Source: Streptomyces hawaiiensis
GTDB taxonomy: Bacteria > Actinomycetota > Actinomycetes > Streptomycetales > Streptomycetaceae
Assembly: GCF_004803895.1 (NCBI RefSeq)
Contig: NZ_CP021978.1
Span: 8,122,001 to 8,186,000 of the forward strand
Direction of reading: 5' to 3'
DNA length: 64,000 nt
Shown: positions 26,494-34,334 of the stretch, in pieces
Position numbering within the stretch: the stretch's first letter is position 1
Layout of the letters: the number at the start of each line of letters is the position of its first letter
Translations under genes and position numbers: made by a program
Notes under the pieces: generated by a model
Seen by the model: only the letters and a program-made list of their open reading frames with translations
Told to the model about the DNA's origin: nothing
Database searches by the model: none

Positions 26494-27348
26494 TCAGGTG
26501 AGGTCGGAGAGGTCCTCCGGGGTGAGGGTGATCGACCGCGCGGCCATGTTCTCCTCCAGGTGGGTGAGGGAGCCGGTGCCGGGGATGGCCAGCGTGACGG
26601 GGGAGGACGCCAGCAGCCAGGCCAGGGCGATCTGCGGGACGGTCGCCCCGTGGCGTTCGGCGACCTTGGCCGTGCGGTCACCGGTGAGGTCGCTCACGCC
26701 GCCGCCCAGCGGGAAGAACGGCACGAAGGCGATGCCGGCTTCCTCACAGTCGGCCAGGAGCCGGGCGTCGTCGCGCTTGCCGGCGTGGAAGTGGTTCTGG
26801 ACGGCCGCGACGGGTGCGATCGTGCGGGCCTCGGCGAGGTGGCCGGAGTCGACATTGCTCAGGCCGAGGTGGCGGATCAGGCCCTCCTCGCGCATCGCGG
26901 CCAGCGCCTCGAAGCGTGCGGCCACGGACTCGCCGTGCGGCGGCTCCATCAGGCCGATGCGCAGATAGACCAGGTCGAGGCGGTCCACGCCGAGGGTTTC
27001 GAGGTTCTCCTCGATCAACGGGCGCAGCGCGGCCGGGTCGACGGTCTGCACCACGCCGCCCTCGGGTGTGCGCGCCGGGCCGACCTTGGTGGCGATGACC
27101 AGGCCGGCCGGGTAGGGGTGCAGGGCCTCACGGATCAGGTCGTTGGCGCGCACGGCCCGGTCGTCGCTGACGTAGAAGGCGGCGGTGTCGATGTGGTCGG
27201 CGCCGAGTTCGACGGCACGGCGCAGGACGGCGCGGCCGGTCTCGGGGTCCCGGGCCGGGCCGGTGAAGCCGTTCGCGGACAGGCGCATGGCGCCGAAGCC
27301 GATGCGGTCGACCGGAAGATCGCCGCCGAGGAGGAAGTCGTCGCTCAT
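26494..27348 (-). CDS. aldo/keto reductase
   Basis: A 284-residue TIM-barrel oxidoreductase. Asp and Tyr (HIDTAAFY) and Lys (VIATKVGP) of the AKR tetrad are in place, and the C-terminal NADPH-binding part contains AIPGTGSLTHLEEN. The usual active-site His after the DL-V strand appears to be replaced (LDLVYLRIG), a variation that may affect proton relay. The ATG at 27348 follows GAGG. It diverges from a regulator gene with a palindrome between them, so induction by substrate is likely. Confidence 0.88.
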   Translation of the reverse strand: MSDDFLLGGDLPVDRIGFGAMRLSANGFTGPARDPETGRAVLRRAVELGADHIDTAAFYVSDDRAVRANDLIREALHPYPAGLVIATKVGPARTPEGGVVQTVDPAALRPLIEENLETLGVDRLDLVYLRIGLMEPPHGESVAARFEALAAMREEGLIRHLGLSNVDSGHLAEARTIAPVAAVQNHFHAGKRDDARLLADCEEAGIAFVPFFPLGGGVSDLTGDRTAKVAERHGATVPQIALAWLLASSPVTLAIPGTGSLTHLEENMAARSITLTPEDLSDLT

Positions 27349-27389
27349 GCGGGAAGCCTCGGCGACGGGGCATCCCGGACGCCACCGCG

Positions 27390-27405
27390 TGGCAGTTAGC
27401 TGCCA
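27390..27405. promoter_or_regulatory. palindromic operator between AKR and its regulator
   Basis: TGGCAG-TTAG-CTGCCA is a perfect 6-4-6 inverted repeat, 18 bp before the regulator start and 42 bp before the reductase start. Its position suits autoregulation and control of the reductase. Confidence 0.55.
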
Positions 27406-27422
27406 GCGGGCAGAATGGCCGG

Positions 27423-28079
27423 GTGACAGACATCGTGACGGTCCGCGGTGACCTCGATTTCGTCGCGCGCACCGAGCATCTGTTCTCCTCGGTCCGCGAG
27501 GAGTTCATCTGTGCCGTCCGGAATCTCGACACCTTCACCCAGCCACGTCGCGTCCGGCAGGCCTCCGAAGCGTGGCTGCGCGAGCCCGGCGGCCGGCAGG
27601 TCCGCAAGCTGTGCGGCCCGGCCGCGCTGGCCGACGAGCGGGACCGTGAGCACCTGCGCGACATCGCCGCCCGAGGCGCACGGGTACGCGTCGCCGCGAC
27701 GGCCCTGCCCCACGAGGCGATCATCATCGACCGCAGGTACGCGATCCTCGCCGGCCCGGACACCCCGGGTGGCCGCGAGTACACGCTCACCTCCGGTGCC
27801 ACCCTGGTGGGCGCCGTGTACGCGCTGGTCGAGGCCGTCTGGGAGAGCGCCCTCGACCTCGAGGACTTCCTCGACGCGGAGCGGCCCCGGCTCGACGCCG
27901 TCAGCCGCAGGGTCCTGCGCGCGCTGGGGTCGGGCGCCACCGACACGGCGGCGGCGAAGGAACTCGGCATGTCCTTGCGGACCTATCGCCGCCGGGTCGC
28001 CGAACTGCTCGACACCCTCGACGCGGGGTCGCGGTTCCAGGCCGGCGTGCGCGCGGGCGAACTGGGCCTCAGCGGCTGA
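27423..28079 (+). CDS. helix-turn-helix regulator with PLD-like sensor region
   Basis: A 218-residue protein. The N-terminal part (about 1-140) alternates strands and helices, with EEFICAVRNLDTF and the paired AIIIDRRYAILAGP resembling the phospholipase-D-like or TrmB-type sensor fold seen in many Streptomyces LuxR-like regulators. The C-terminus (about 155-205) is a LuxR-type helix-turn-helix: SRRVLRALGSGATDTAAAKELGMSLRTYRRR. The GTG at 27423 lacks a clear ribosome-binding site. It diverges from the aldo/keto reductase gene. Confidence 0.8.
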   Translation: MTDIVTVRGDLDFVARTEHLFSSVREEFICAVRNLDTFTQPRRVRQASEAWLREPGGRQVRKLCGPAALADERDREHLRDIAARGARVRVAATALPHEAIIIDRRYAILAGPDTPGGREYTLTSGATLVGAVYALVEAVWESALDLEDFLDAERPRLDAVSRRVLRALGSGATDTAAAKELGMSLRTYRRRVAELLDTLDAGSRFQAGVRAGELGLSG

Positions 28080-28093
28080 GGCACCCAGGGCGG

Positions 28094-28426
28094 TCAGGAC
28101 ACGGCGCCGGAGTCCGGGCGCAGGGTGAAGACCTGGTCGAGGCCGACAAGGGTGAGGACGCGCAGCAGATTCGCCGGTACGGCGGCCAGGACGGCGTCGG
28201 CGTCTGCGGCCAGGGCGTGCTGGCGGGCGGCGAGGAGGGCGGTGATGCCCGAGGAGTCGCAGAACTCCAGGCCGGACAGGTCGAGCACCAGGCACTGCCC
28301 CGGTGACAGGGAGAGCCGGTCGAGCCTGCCGCGGAGTACGGGGGCCCGGTCGAAGTCCAGGTCGCCGGCCACGTGCAGAACGGGGCCGGTCGCGGTGTCG
28401 CGCTGTGTGATGGTGATCGGGTTCAT
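28094..28426 (-). CDS. STAS-domain anti-sigma factor antagonist (RsbV-like)
   Basis: A 110-residue STAS domain. LDLSGLEFCDSSGITALL holds the serine pair that anti-sigma kinases phosphorylate in SpoIIAA and RsbV. The start overlaps the stop of the upstream phosphatase gene by 4 bases (ATGA). In RsbV systems the dephosphorylated form binds the anti-sigma kinase and frees the sigma factor. The partner kinase and sigma genes are not in this window. Confidence 0.88.
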   Translation of the reverse strand: MNPITITQRDTATGPVLHVAGDLDFDRAPVLRGRLDRLSLSPGQCLVLDLSGLEFCDSSGITALLAARQHALAADADAVLAAVPANLLRVLTLVGLDQVFTLRPDSGAVS

Positions 28427-29745
28427 GAGGTGTGATGCGTCGCGGGGCCAGTGCGGGAAGGGGCGGCGGGAACGCCGAGGGCGAGCAGGGCGGTGTCGTC
28501 GTCGAGACCGTCGCCGAAGCTCTCGAGCAGCCCGGTGAGGGCGGTGATCACCTCGTGCGGTGCGGCGGGCGCGTGGTCGGTGGCGAAGGCGTGCAGGGCG
28601 TCCTCGCCGTACAGGTCGTCCCGGGCGGGGCCGATGCGGGCCTCGGTGAGGCCGTCGGTGTACAGCACGACCGTGTCCCCGGGCGCCAGGACGGTCTCGG
28701 CGGTGCCGATCGGTGCGCCGGGGACGACGCCGATGAGCAGGCCACCCGGGGTGGGCAGGAACTCGGCGCGGCCGTCGGACCGCAGGACGAGCGCGGGCGG
28801 GTGGCCGCCGGAGGCGAGGCGCACGACCGTCCGGCCCTGCGCGGCGCCCGGCTCGATGATCCCGACGATGCAGGTGCAGTACCGGGGGTTGCCGTCGCCG
28901 GTGTACCGCTCGTGCAGGACGGCATTCAACGTGCTCAGCGCCGAAGCCGGATCCGGGTCGTGGTGGGCCGCGGCGCGCAGGGTGTAGCGGGTCAGCGAGG
29001 TGAGGGAGGCGGCCTCGGGGCCCTTGCCGCACACGTCGCCCAGGAAGAACGCCCACCGGTCGCCGGTGACCGGGAACAGGTCGTAGAAGTCGCCGCCGAG
29101 CTGGTCCGGCGCGGCCGTGTGGTAATGGACGGCCGTCTCCAGGCCCGGCACGGCGGGCAGCGAGTCCGGCACGAGGGAGCGCTGCAGGACGGCGAGCGCG
29201 TCGGCCAGCCTGGCCCGGTCGGCTTCGGCCTGCCGCCGGGCCTCGTCCGCCTCGGCGCGGGCCCGCTCGGCCTCCTGCCGGCGGTGGAGCAGTTCCTCCT
29301 CGTAGGCGCGGCGGTCCGAGGCGTCGAAGACGGTGATACGGATCAGCAGGGGCTCGCCCTCGGTCCCGTGCTTGATCACGGCGGAGACCAGCACCGGCAG
29401 CCGGCTGCCGTCCTGGCGCCGCATCTCCAGGGCGATGCCCCGCAGTTCACCCTGCATGCGCAGCAGCGGAGCGAAGTGCGTCTCGTGGTACAGCTTCCCC
29501 CCGACGGTGAGCAGGTCCGCGAAGCGCTTGCGGCCCGCCACGGCGTCACGGTCCAGGCCGAGCCAGCCCAGCAGCGTGGTGTTGATCTTGGCGATGGTGC
29601 CGTCCATCAACGTGGACAGGTAACCGCAGGGCGCGGACTCGTACAGGTCCTCCGCGCTGTCCTCCAGCAGCGCGGTGAAAGCGGCGTCCGCGCTCGCCCC
29701 GTCCCCCGTTCCGGCGGGCTCCGGTACGCCACCCGTACGGCACAT
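28423..29745 (-). CDS. PAS-PP2C (SpoIIE-type) serine phosphatase, RsbP-like
   Basis: A 440-residue protein. A PAS sensor domain (about 40-165, CGYLSTLMDGTIAKINTTLLGWLGL onward in part) leads to a charged coiled coil (about 170-215, HRRQEAERARAEADEARRQ) and a PP2C domain. Metal-binding acids appear in GGDFYDLF, GDVCGKGPEA, YTDGLTEAR and DDDTALL. This is the RsbP layout. The ATG shares a TGATG junction with the preceding hydrolase stop. It should dephosphorylate the co-encoded STAS protein. Confidence 0.9.
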   Translation of the reverse strand: MCRTGGVPEPAGTGDGASADAAFTALLEDSAEDLYESAPCGYLSTLMDGTIAKINTTLLGWLGLDRDAVAGRKRFADLLTVGGKLYHETHFAPLLRMQGELRGIALEMRRQDGSRLPVLVSAVIKHGTEGEPLLIRITVFDASDRRAYEEELLHRRQEAERARAEADEARRQAEADRARLADALAVLQRSLVPDSLPAVPGLETAVHYHTAAPDQLGGDFYDLFPVTGDRWAFFLGDVCGKGPEAASLTSLTRYTLRAAAHHDPDPASALSTLNAVLHERYTGDGNPRYCTCIVGIIEPGAAQGRTVVRLASGGHPPALVLRSDGRAEFLPTPGGLLIGVVPGAPIGTAETVLAPGDTVVLYTDGLTEARIGPARDDLYGEDALHAFATDHAPAAPHEVITALTGLLESFGDGLDDDTALLALGVPAAPSRTGPATHHTS

Positions 29746-30557
29746 CACTTCAGGGACTCCACAAAGTCGAGGATCGCCTCGGTGGTGGCCGGCGGCGCGC
29801 TGAGCTGCGGGCAGTGCCCGGTGGCGTCGAGCGTGACCAGGCGGGAGGCGGGGATCGCCGCGTGCACGTAGGCGCCGACCTCGCGGGGTGCGATGGCGTC
29901 CTGCTCGCACTCCAGCACGAGCGTCGGGACGGACACGCCCTTGAGGTCCTCGCGGCTGTCGGTGAGGAACGTCGTACGGGCGAAGACGCGGGCGATGTCG
30001 GGGTCGGTGGCGCAGAAGCTGTTGGTCAGCTCCTGGCCCAGCTCCGGCCGCTCCGGGTTGCCCATGATCACCGGGGCCATGGCGGAGGACCAGCCCAGGT
30101 AGTTCGCCTCCAGGGAGGCGAGCAGCTCGTCGATGTCCTCCGTGCTGAAGCCGCCGCGGTACCCCTCGTCGTCGATGTAGCAGGGCGAGGGCGTCACCAT
30201 CACGAGCGCCCCGATCCGCTCCGGCGCGGCCTGCGCCGCCAGCACCCCGACCATGGCACTCACCGAGTGCCCCACGAACACCGCCTGCCGCAGGTCCAGC
30301 TCCTCGCAGACGTCGACGACGTCACCGGCATAGCCGTGCAGCGAGGAGTACCGCTCCTCACGCCATGCCGCGAGGTCCGAGCCGCCGGAACCGACGTAGT
30401 CGAACAGCACCACCCGGTAACGCTCGGCGAGCACCGGCACGACCAGTCGCCACATGTTCTGGTCGCAGCCGAAACCGTGTGCCAGGAGCAGCACCGGCGC
30501 GTCGTCGGGGCCGGTCACGTTGACGTTGTTCCTGCGGCGGATGTCCATGCCGACCAT
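29745..30557 (-). CDS. RsbQ-like alpha/beta hydrolase
   Basis: A 270-residue hydrolase closely following Bacillus RsbQ: N-terminal MDIRRRNNVNV, AHGFGCDQNMWR, nucleophile GHSVSAMVG, acid region ECEQDAIAP and His in ATGHCPQLSAP. RsbQ is needed for RsbP to work in the energy-stress branch of the sigma-B response, by supplying or processing a small hydrophobic ligand for the PAS domain. The genes are fused in order Q-P-V with overlapping stops and starts, which strongly supports that role here. ATG at 30557 follows GAGG; ATG 30548 is equally possible. Confidence 0.88.
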   Translation of the reverse strand: MVGMDIRRRNNVNVTGPDDAPVLLLAHGFGCDQNMWRLVVPVLAERYRVVLFDYVGSGGSDLAAWREERYSSLHGYAGDVVDVCEELDLRQAVFVGHSVSAMVGVLAAQAAPERIGALVMVTPSPCYIDDEGYRGGFSTEDIDELLASLEANYLGWSSAMAPVIMGNPERPELGQELTNSFCATDPDIARVFARTTFLTDSREDLKGVSVPTLVLECEQDAIAPREVGAYVHAAIPASRLVTLDATGHCPQLSAPPATTEAILDFVESLK

Positions 30558-30621
30558 GCTCCCACCTCGGCCGGGCCGGTTCGACGGCGGACCTGTGAGC
30601 AGCGGTTTCGTCACTTCGACG

Positions 30622-31320
30622 TCAGCCCAGGTACAGCGGCACCTGCGCGGCCGACTCGCTCAGCTCGGCCTGCTCCGCCTCGGTCGGCGCCCGCCGCCCG
30701 GTGCCGATGAGCAGTGCGTCCACGTCGGAGAAGGACGAGGGGAAGGCGCTCCCCGCGATCTGCTCCAGCATCTCCCGGGACCGGATGAGCCCCGCCGCGG
30801 GCGGCTGCTCCGCGTCCGGGAGGCAGGCGATCAGATCGAGGTGGTGCAGCGTCCACTCCATGACGTACGTGGAGAGGAAGTCGTCCACGGTGAGGATCTC
30901 GTCGCGGGTGCCGACGCGGCCGGCCGGATCGGCGAGCAGGGCCGCGCGGCCGGCGGCGGAGCCGACGTCGTCCAGATGGAACGTGAGCAGGTGCGGATCC
31001 TCGTACGCGGCGGCCAGGCGGACGGTCAGCGCGTCGAGCGGGTCGTCACCGGTCGGCGGGGTGTCCGAGATATCCCAGTACGTCAGTGCGTCACGGGTCG
31101 GTTCCCGGTCGGACGGGGTGGCCAAAGTGATCAGGACGTCCTGGGCGTCGACGATCAGATGGCACACCAGGTCCCGCACCAGCCACCCCGTACAGCCGGA
31201 GGGCCGCCCGAAATCCTCGTCGGATAGATCCGCCACCACCGCGCGCAACGCCGTCCAGGTGTGTGAGAAGAGATCCACCTCGGCACCGTAGTGCCGCGCC
31301 GCGACGCCGGACAAGCTCAC
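30622..31320 (-). CDS. mycothiol-dependent maleylpyruvate isomerase / DinB-fold protein
   Basis: A 232-residue four-helix-bundle protein. SGCTGWLVRDLVCHLIVDAQD and EWTLHHLDLIA supply the conserved His ligands of the DinB/MDMPI fold, which binds a divalent metal and in actinobacteria uses mycothiol. GTG at 31320 overlaps the cbiO stop (GTGA) with GGAGG just before it. Its coupling to the cobalt transporter is unusual; it could be a metal-dependent thiol transferase. Function is not established. Confidence 0.75.
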   Translation of the reverse strand: MSLSGVAARHYGAEVDLFSHTWTALRAVVADLSDEDFGRPSGCTGWLVRDLVCHLIVDAQDVLITLATPSDREPTRDALTYWDISDTPPTGDDPLDALTVRLAAAYEDPHLLTFHLDDVGSAAGRAALLADPAGRVGTRDEILTVDDFLSTYVMEWTLHHLDLIACLPDAEQPPAAGLIRSREMLEQIAGSAFPSSFSDVDALLIGTGRRAPTEAEQAELSESAAQVPLYLG

Positions 31321-32171
31321 CCTCCGGGCGTCCCCAGCCGTCCGCCCACGAGGGCGGCGAGTTCGTCCGCCGTCCGCGGGCCCTGCTCCGCTCGGGCCAG
31401 CCACCCCTGGGCACGCAGGAGTTCCGCCGCCGCGGCACCCCAGGGCAGGCGCAGCCCCGCCTCGCGGAGGAGATCCACGCGGGCCAGAGCCGTGGCCGCG
31501 GGCCCGGTGCGGACGCCGGACGGGGTGAGGAGCGCCGCGTCGTCGGCCCAGCGCAGGGCCAGGTCGACGTCGTGCGTGGCCATCACCACCGTGGTGCCGG
31601 CGGTGCGGAGTCCGTCGAGGGTGGTGAGGAGCCGCTCCTGGCCGTCGGGATCGAGTCCGGCCGTCGGCTCGTCGAGGACGAGGACGCGGGGCCGCATGGC
31701 GACCGCGCCCGCGATGGCGGTGCGCTTGCGCTGGCCGTAGGAGAGCAGATGGGTGGGCCGGCCGGCCAGGGCCGTGATGTCCAGGGCGGCGAGCGCCTCC
31801 GCCACCCGCGCCCGCACCTCCGTGACGTCCAGACCGAGGTTCAGCGGCCCGAACGACACGTCCTGCTCCACGGACGCCGCGAACAACTGGTCGTCCGGGT
31901 CCTGCACCACCAGCTGCACGGTCGTCCGCAGCCGGGTCAGCCCCTTGCGGTCGTACGACACCGGCTGCCCCTCGACCGTCAGCCGCCCCTCGTGCGGCCG
32001 CAGTCCGCCGGAGAGCAGCCGCATCAGCGTGGTCTTTCCGCTGCCGTTGCGGCCGAGCAGCGCCAGTGCGCGCCCCTCGCGGATCTCGAAGTCGAGCCCG
32101 CTGAGCACGGTGGGGCCGTCCTCGTAGGCGAAGGACGCGCCCCGCAGGGCGACGAGGGCGGGCTCGCTCAT
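31317..32171 (-). CDS. cbiO: cobalt ECF transporter ATPase CbiO
   Basis: A 284-residue ABC ATPase: Walker A GRNGSGKTTL, Q-loop VVQDPDDQLFAASVEQDV (the QDPDDQ pattern is typical of ECF ATPases), signature LSYGQRKRTAIAGA, Walker B VLVLDEPTAGLD and ATHDVDLALRWAD. It powers uptake with CbiQ and the CbiMN substrate unit. The ATG overlaps the cbiQ stop. Confidence 0.92.
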   Translation of the reverse strand: MSEPALVALRGASFAYEDGPTVLSGLDFEIREGRALALLGRNGSGKTTLMRLLSGGLRPHEGRLTVEGQPVSYDRKGLTRLRTTVQLVVQDPDDQLFAASVEQDVSFGPLNLGLDVTEVRARVAEALAALDITALAGRPTHLLSYGQRKRTAIAGAVAMRPRVLVLDEPTAGLDPDGQERLLTTLDGLRTAGTTVVMATHDVDLALRWADDAALLTPSGVRTGPAATALARVDLLREAGLRLPWGAAAAELLRAQGWLARAEQGPRTADELAALVGGRLGTPGG

Positions 32172-32917
32172 GTCAGCGGCCTTTCCAGGACGAAGGTGAG
32201 GGCGGCCAGTGCCGCGAGCAGCGCGCAACTGGCAGCCGTGAAGCGGACGGAGACCCGGGCCTCGGGCACCAGGACCCGCAGCGTGCCGTCGTAGCCGCGC
32301 CCGGCGAGTCCGGCCTGGAGGCGGGTGGCCCGGTCGAAGGCCCGGACGAACGCGGTGGCGCCGAGCCCGGCCAGGGAACGCCACTCCGCGGCCCGGCTGG
32401 TGTGACCGAGCCGGGCCGCCTGGGCCTCCCGGATGCGGCGCACGGAGTCCAGCAGCAGGAAGCTCATCCGGTACGTCACCAGCGCGACATCGACGACCGG
32501 AGCGGGGATCCCGACCCGCACCAGACGGGGCAGCAGGTCGGACATCGGTGTGGTGAAGGCGAACAGCAGCACGCCCAGGGAAGCCGCCGAGGTGCGCAGC
32601 AGCAACTCCCCGGCCCGGACCGGCCCATCACCCGCGAGGGAGACGAAACCCCCCGGTCCGCCCACCTGGACGAGCAGCGTGACCGCGCCGGTCACACAGA
32701 AGCCCAGCGGCACCCGGTAGGCCCGCCACAGCCGCCGCCCGGGCACACCGGCCGGCCCCAGCAGCACCAGCAGCGCCGTCAGGAGCACCAGGGCGGCCCC
32801 CGGCCAGGGCGGCAGGGAGATCGCGAGCACGGTGAGGCCGAGCCCGAGCACGGCCTTGTCCACGGGATGGCGGCGGCGCCAGCGACTGCTGTGCGCCGCC
32901 GCGTCGATCGGCAGCAC
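32168..32917 (-). CDS. cbiQ: cobalt ECF transporter transmembrane protein CbiQ
   Basis: A 249-residue membrane protein with about five or six segments. The cytoplasmic coupling helices of EcfT proteins are visible: FDRATRLQAGLAGRGYDG near the C-terminus and SVRRIREAQAARLGHTS. GTG at 32917 lies 6 nt after the cbiN stop. Confidence 0.9.
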   Translation of the reverse strand: MLPIDAAAHSSRWRRRHPVDKAVLGLGLTVLAISLPPWPGAALVLLTALLVLLGPAGVPGRRLWRAYRVPLGFCVTGAVTLLVQVGGPGGFVSLAGDGPVRAGELLLRTSAASLGVLLFAFTTPMSDLLPRLVRVGIPAPVVDVALVTYRMSFLLLDSVRRIREAQAARLGHTSRAAEWRSLAGLGATAFVRAFDRATRLQAGLAGRGYDGTLRVLVPEARVSVRFTAASCALLAALAALTFVLERPLT

Positions 32918-32923
32918 CCGGGC

Positions 32924-33292
32924 TCAGTCCTGCTCCGCGGTGGACTTCCCGGCGGCACCGGCGAGCGCGCTGCCGGCCTGCCGCTCCAGCGCCCGCTGCT
33001 CGCCCTGCCGCCGCCCCCGGCGCAGACCGAAGTAGTAGGCCAGGACTCCGGCGCCGAGGGCCGCTTGGAGGGCGAACAGCGCCGACTCGATCTCACCGGA
33101 CGGCGGCTCGTACAGCGGCGAGAACCACGGCTCGTAGTCCGGCTTCAGCTCGGTGATCGCCGTCTCGGCCTCGGCGTCGGCGCCCGTGAACGGCTCCTTC
33201 TTGTGGTCGCCGAGGCCGAGCGCCAGGGGCAGCACGGCGAGCGCGGCCACGGCCAGCAGCAGCACCAGGTTGATCTTCGTGTTCCTGTTCAT
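32924..33292 (-). CDS. cbiN: cobalt transport protein CbiN
   Basis: A 122-residue protein with two membrane segments and an extracytoplasmic loop. GADAEAETAITELKPDYEPWF and PPSGEIESALFALQAALGA, read in parts, follow the CbiN family closely. A charged C-terminal tail (GRRQGEQRALERQAG) is longer than in enterobacterial CbiN. CbiN helps load the metal into CbiM. The ATG overlaps the cbiM stop. Confidence 0.9.
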   Translation of the reverse strand: MNRNTKINLVLLLAVAALAVLPLALGLGDHKKEPFTGADAEAETAITELKPDYEPWFSPLYEPPSGEIESALFALQAALGAGVLAYYFGLRRGRRQGEQRALERQAGSALAGAAGKSTAEQD

Positions 33293-33990
33293 CGGGCCAC
33301 CGTCTCGGTCTCGGTCCGTGCCCGCTTCCTGGCGAGGAGCACGCCCAGCCGGGTCAGTTCGCCCTTGCTGGACTGCACCAGCAGCCGCATCACGAGCACG
33401 GTCAGCAGGCCCTCGCTCACCGCGAGCGGAATCTGGGTGACGGCGAAGATGGACCCGAACTTGCCGAGCGCGCCCAGGAATCCGCTGCCCGGGTCGGGGA
33501 ACGCGAGCGCCAGCTGCACGCTGGTGACGCAGTAGGTGGACAGGTCGGCGACGAACGCGCCGCAGAACACGGCCACCATCAGCGGCGCACCGGAGCGCCG
33601 CAGCAGTGCGTAGACGGCGTACCCGGCCCAGGGACCGACGATCGCCATCGAGAAGACGTTGGCGCCGAGCGTGGTCAGGCCGCCGTGCGCGAGCAACAGC
33701 GCCTGGAAGAGCAGGGTGATCGTGCCCAGCACCGCCATGATGGGCGGCCGGAACAGGATGGCTCCCAGGCCCGTGCCGGTGGGGTGCGAGCAACTGCCGG
33801 TGACAGACGGCAGTTTCAGGGCGGACAGGACGAAGGTGAAGGCGCCGGACGCACCGAGGAGCAGCGTGCTCTCGGGGTGCTCGCGCACTTCACGGGTGAG
33901 CGACCGGACCCCGTGGACGACGAACGGCGCCGACGCGACGCCCCAGGCGACCGCGTGCGCCGGAGGAAGGAAACCCTCGGCTATGTGCAT
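33289..33990 (-). CDS. cbiM: cobalt ECF transporter substrate unit CbiM
   Basis: A 233-residue membrane protein beginning MHIAEGFLPP. The N-terminal Met-His amino group and His side chain form the square-planar metal site known in CbiM/NikM. KLPSVTGSCSHPTGTGLGA is the second family signature. It is the first gene of the cbiMNQO operon and lies behind a cobalamin riboswitch, which favours cobalt over nickel. Confidence 0.93.
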   Translation of the reverse strand: MHIAEGFLPPAHAVAWGVASAPFVVHGVRSLTREVREHPESTLLLGASGAFTFVLSALKLPSVTGSCSHPTGTGLGAILFRPPIMAVLGTITLLFQALLLAHGGLTTLGANVFSMAIVGPWAGYAVYALLRRSGAPLMVAVFCGAFVADLSTYCVTSVQLALAFPDPGSGFLGALGKFGSIFAVTQIPLAVSEGLLTVLVMRLLVQSSKGELTRLGVLLARKRARTETETVAR

Positions 33991-34034
33991 GGCTCAGCAG
34001 ACCCTCTCCAGCACCTCGTGGATGGTTGACGCGC

Positions 34035-34200
34035 CTTGGCCGGTCTCCTGGCTGACGGGTACCACCGCCCGGACTCCGCCTTCCCGGGTCACAAGGACCC
34101 AGTGGCCGCCCGCGAGGGCTGGAGCCGGACTTCCCGATTCACAGTGGCGAGGGCCGCACCGGCATCACACCGGATTTCCCGTTCACCAAGGCCTGGTGAC
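34035..34200 (-). promoter_or_regulatory. cobalamin riboswitch upstream of cbiM
   Basis: Read on the reverse strand, the leader holds the conserved pieces in order: GGTGAACGGGAAATCCGGTG, GATGCCGGTGCGG, CGCCACTGTGA, GGGAAGTCCGG, the CCACTGGG region and the B12-box GTCAGCCAGGAGACCGGCC. These match the cobalamin riboswitch core. Vitamin B12 binding would shut off cbiMNQO expression, which is the expected feedback on cobalt uptake. Edges are approximate. Confidence 0.92.
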
Positions 34201-34334
34201 AATAAGGCCGGGGTAAGGGCGGTGACAAGCCACCCAAGGGGCGCGCGAGGGGGCGCCCGCTCGCACACCGGCGCATCCCCCCACTGATCCACACGCTGCG
34301 GGCAGGGCCCCGCCGCGCGGCTTCGGAGCCCGCG

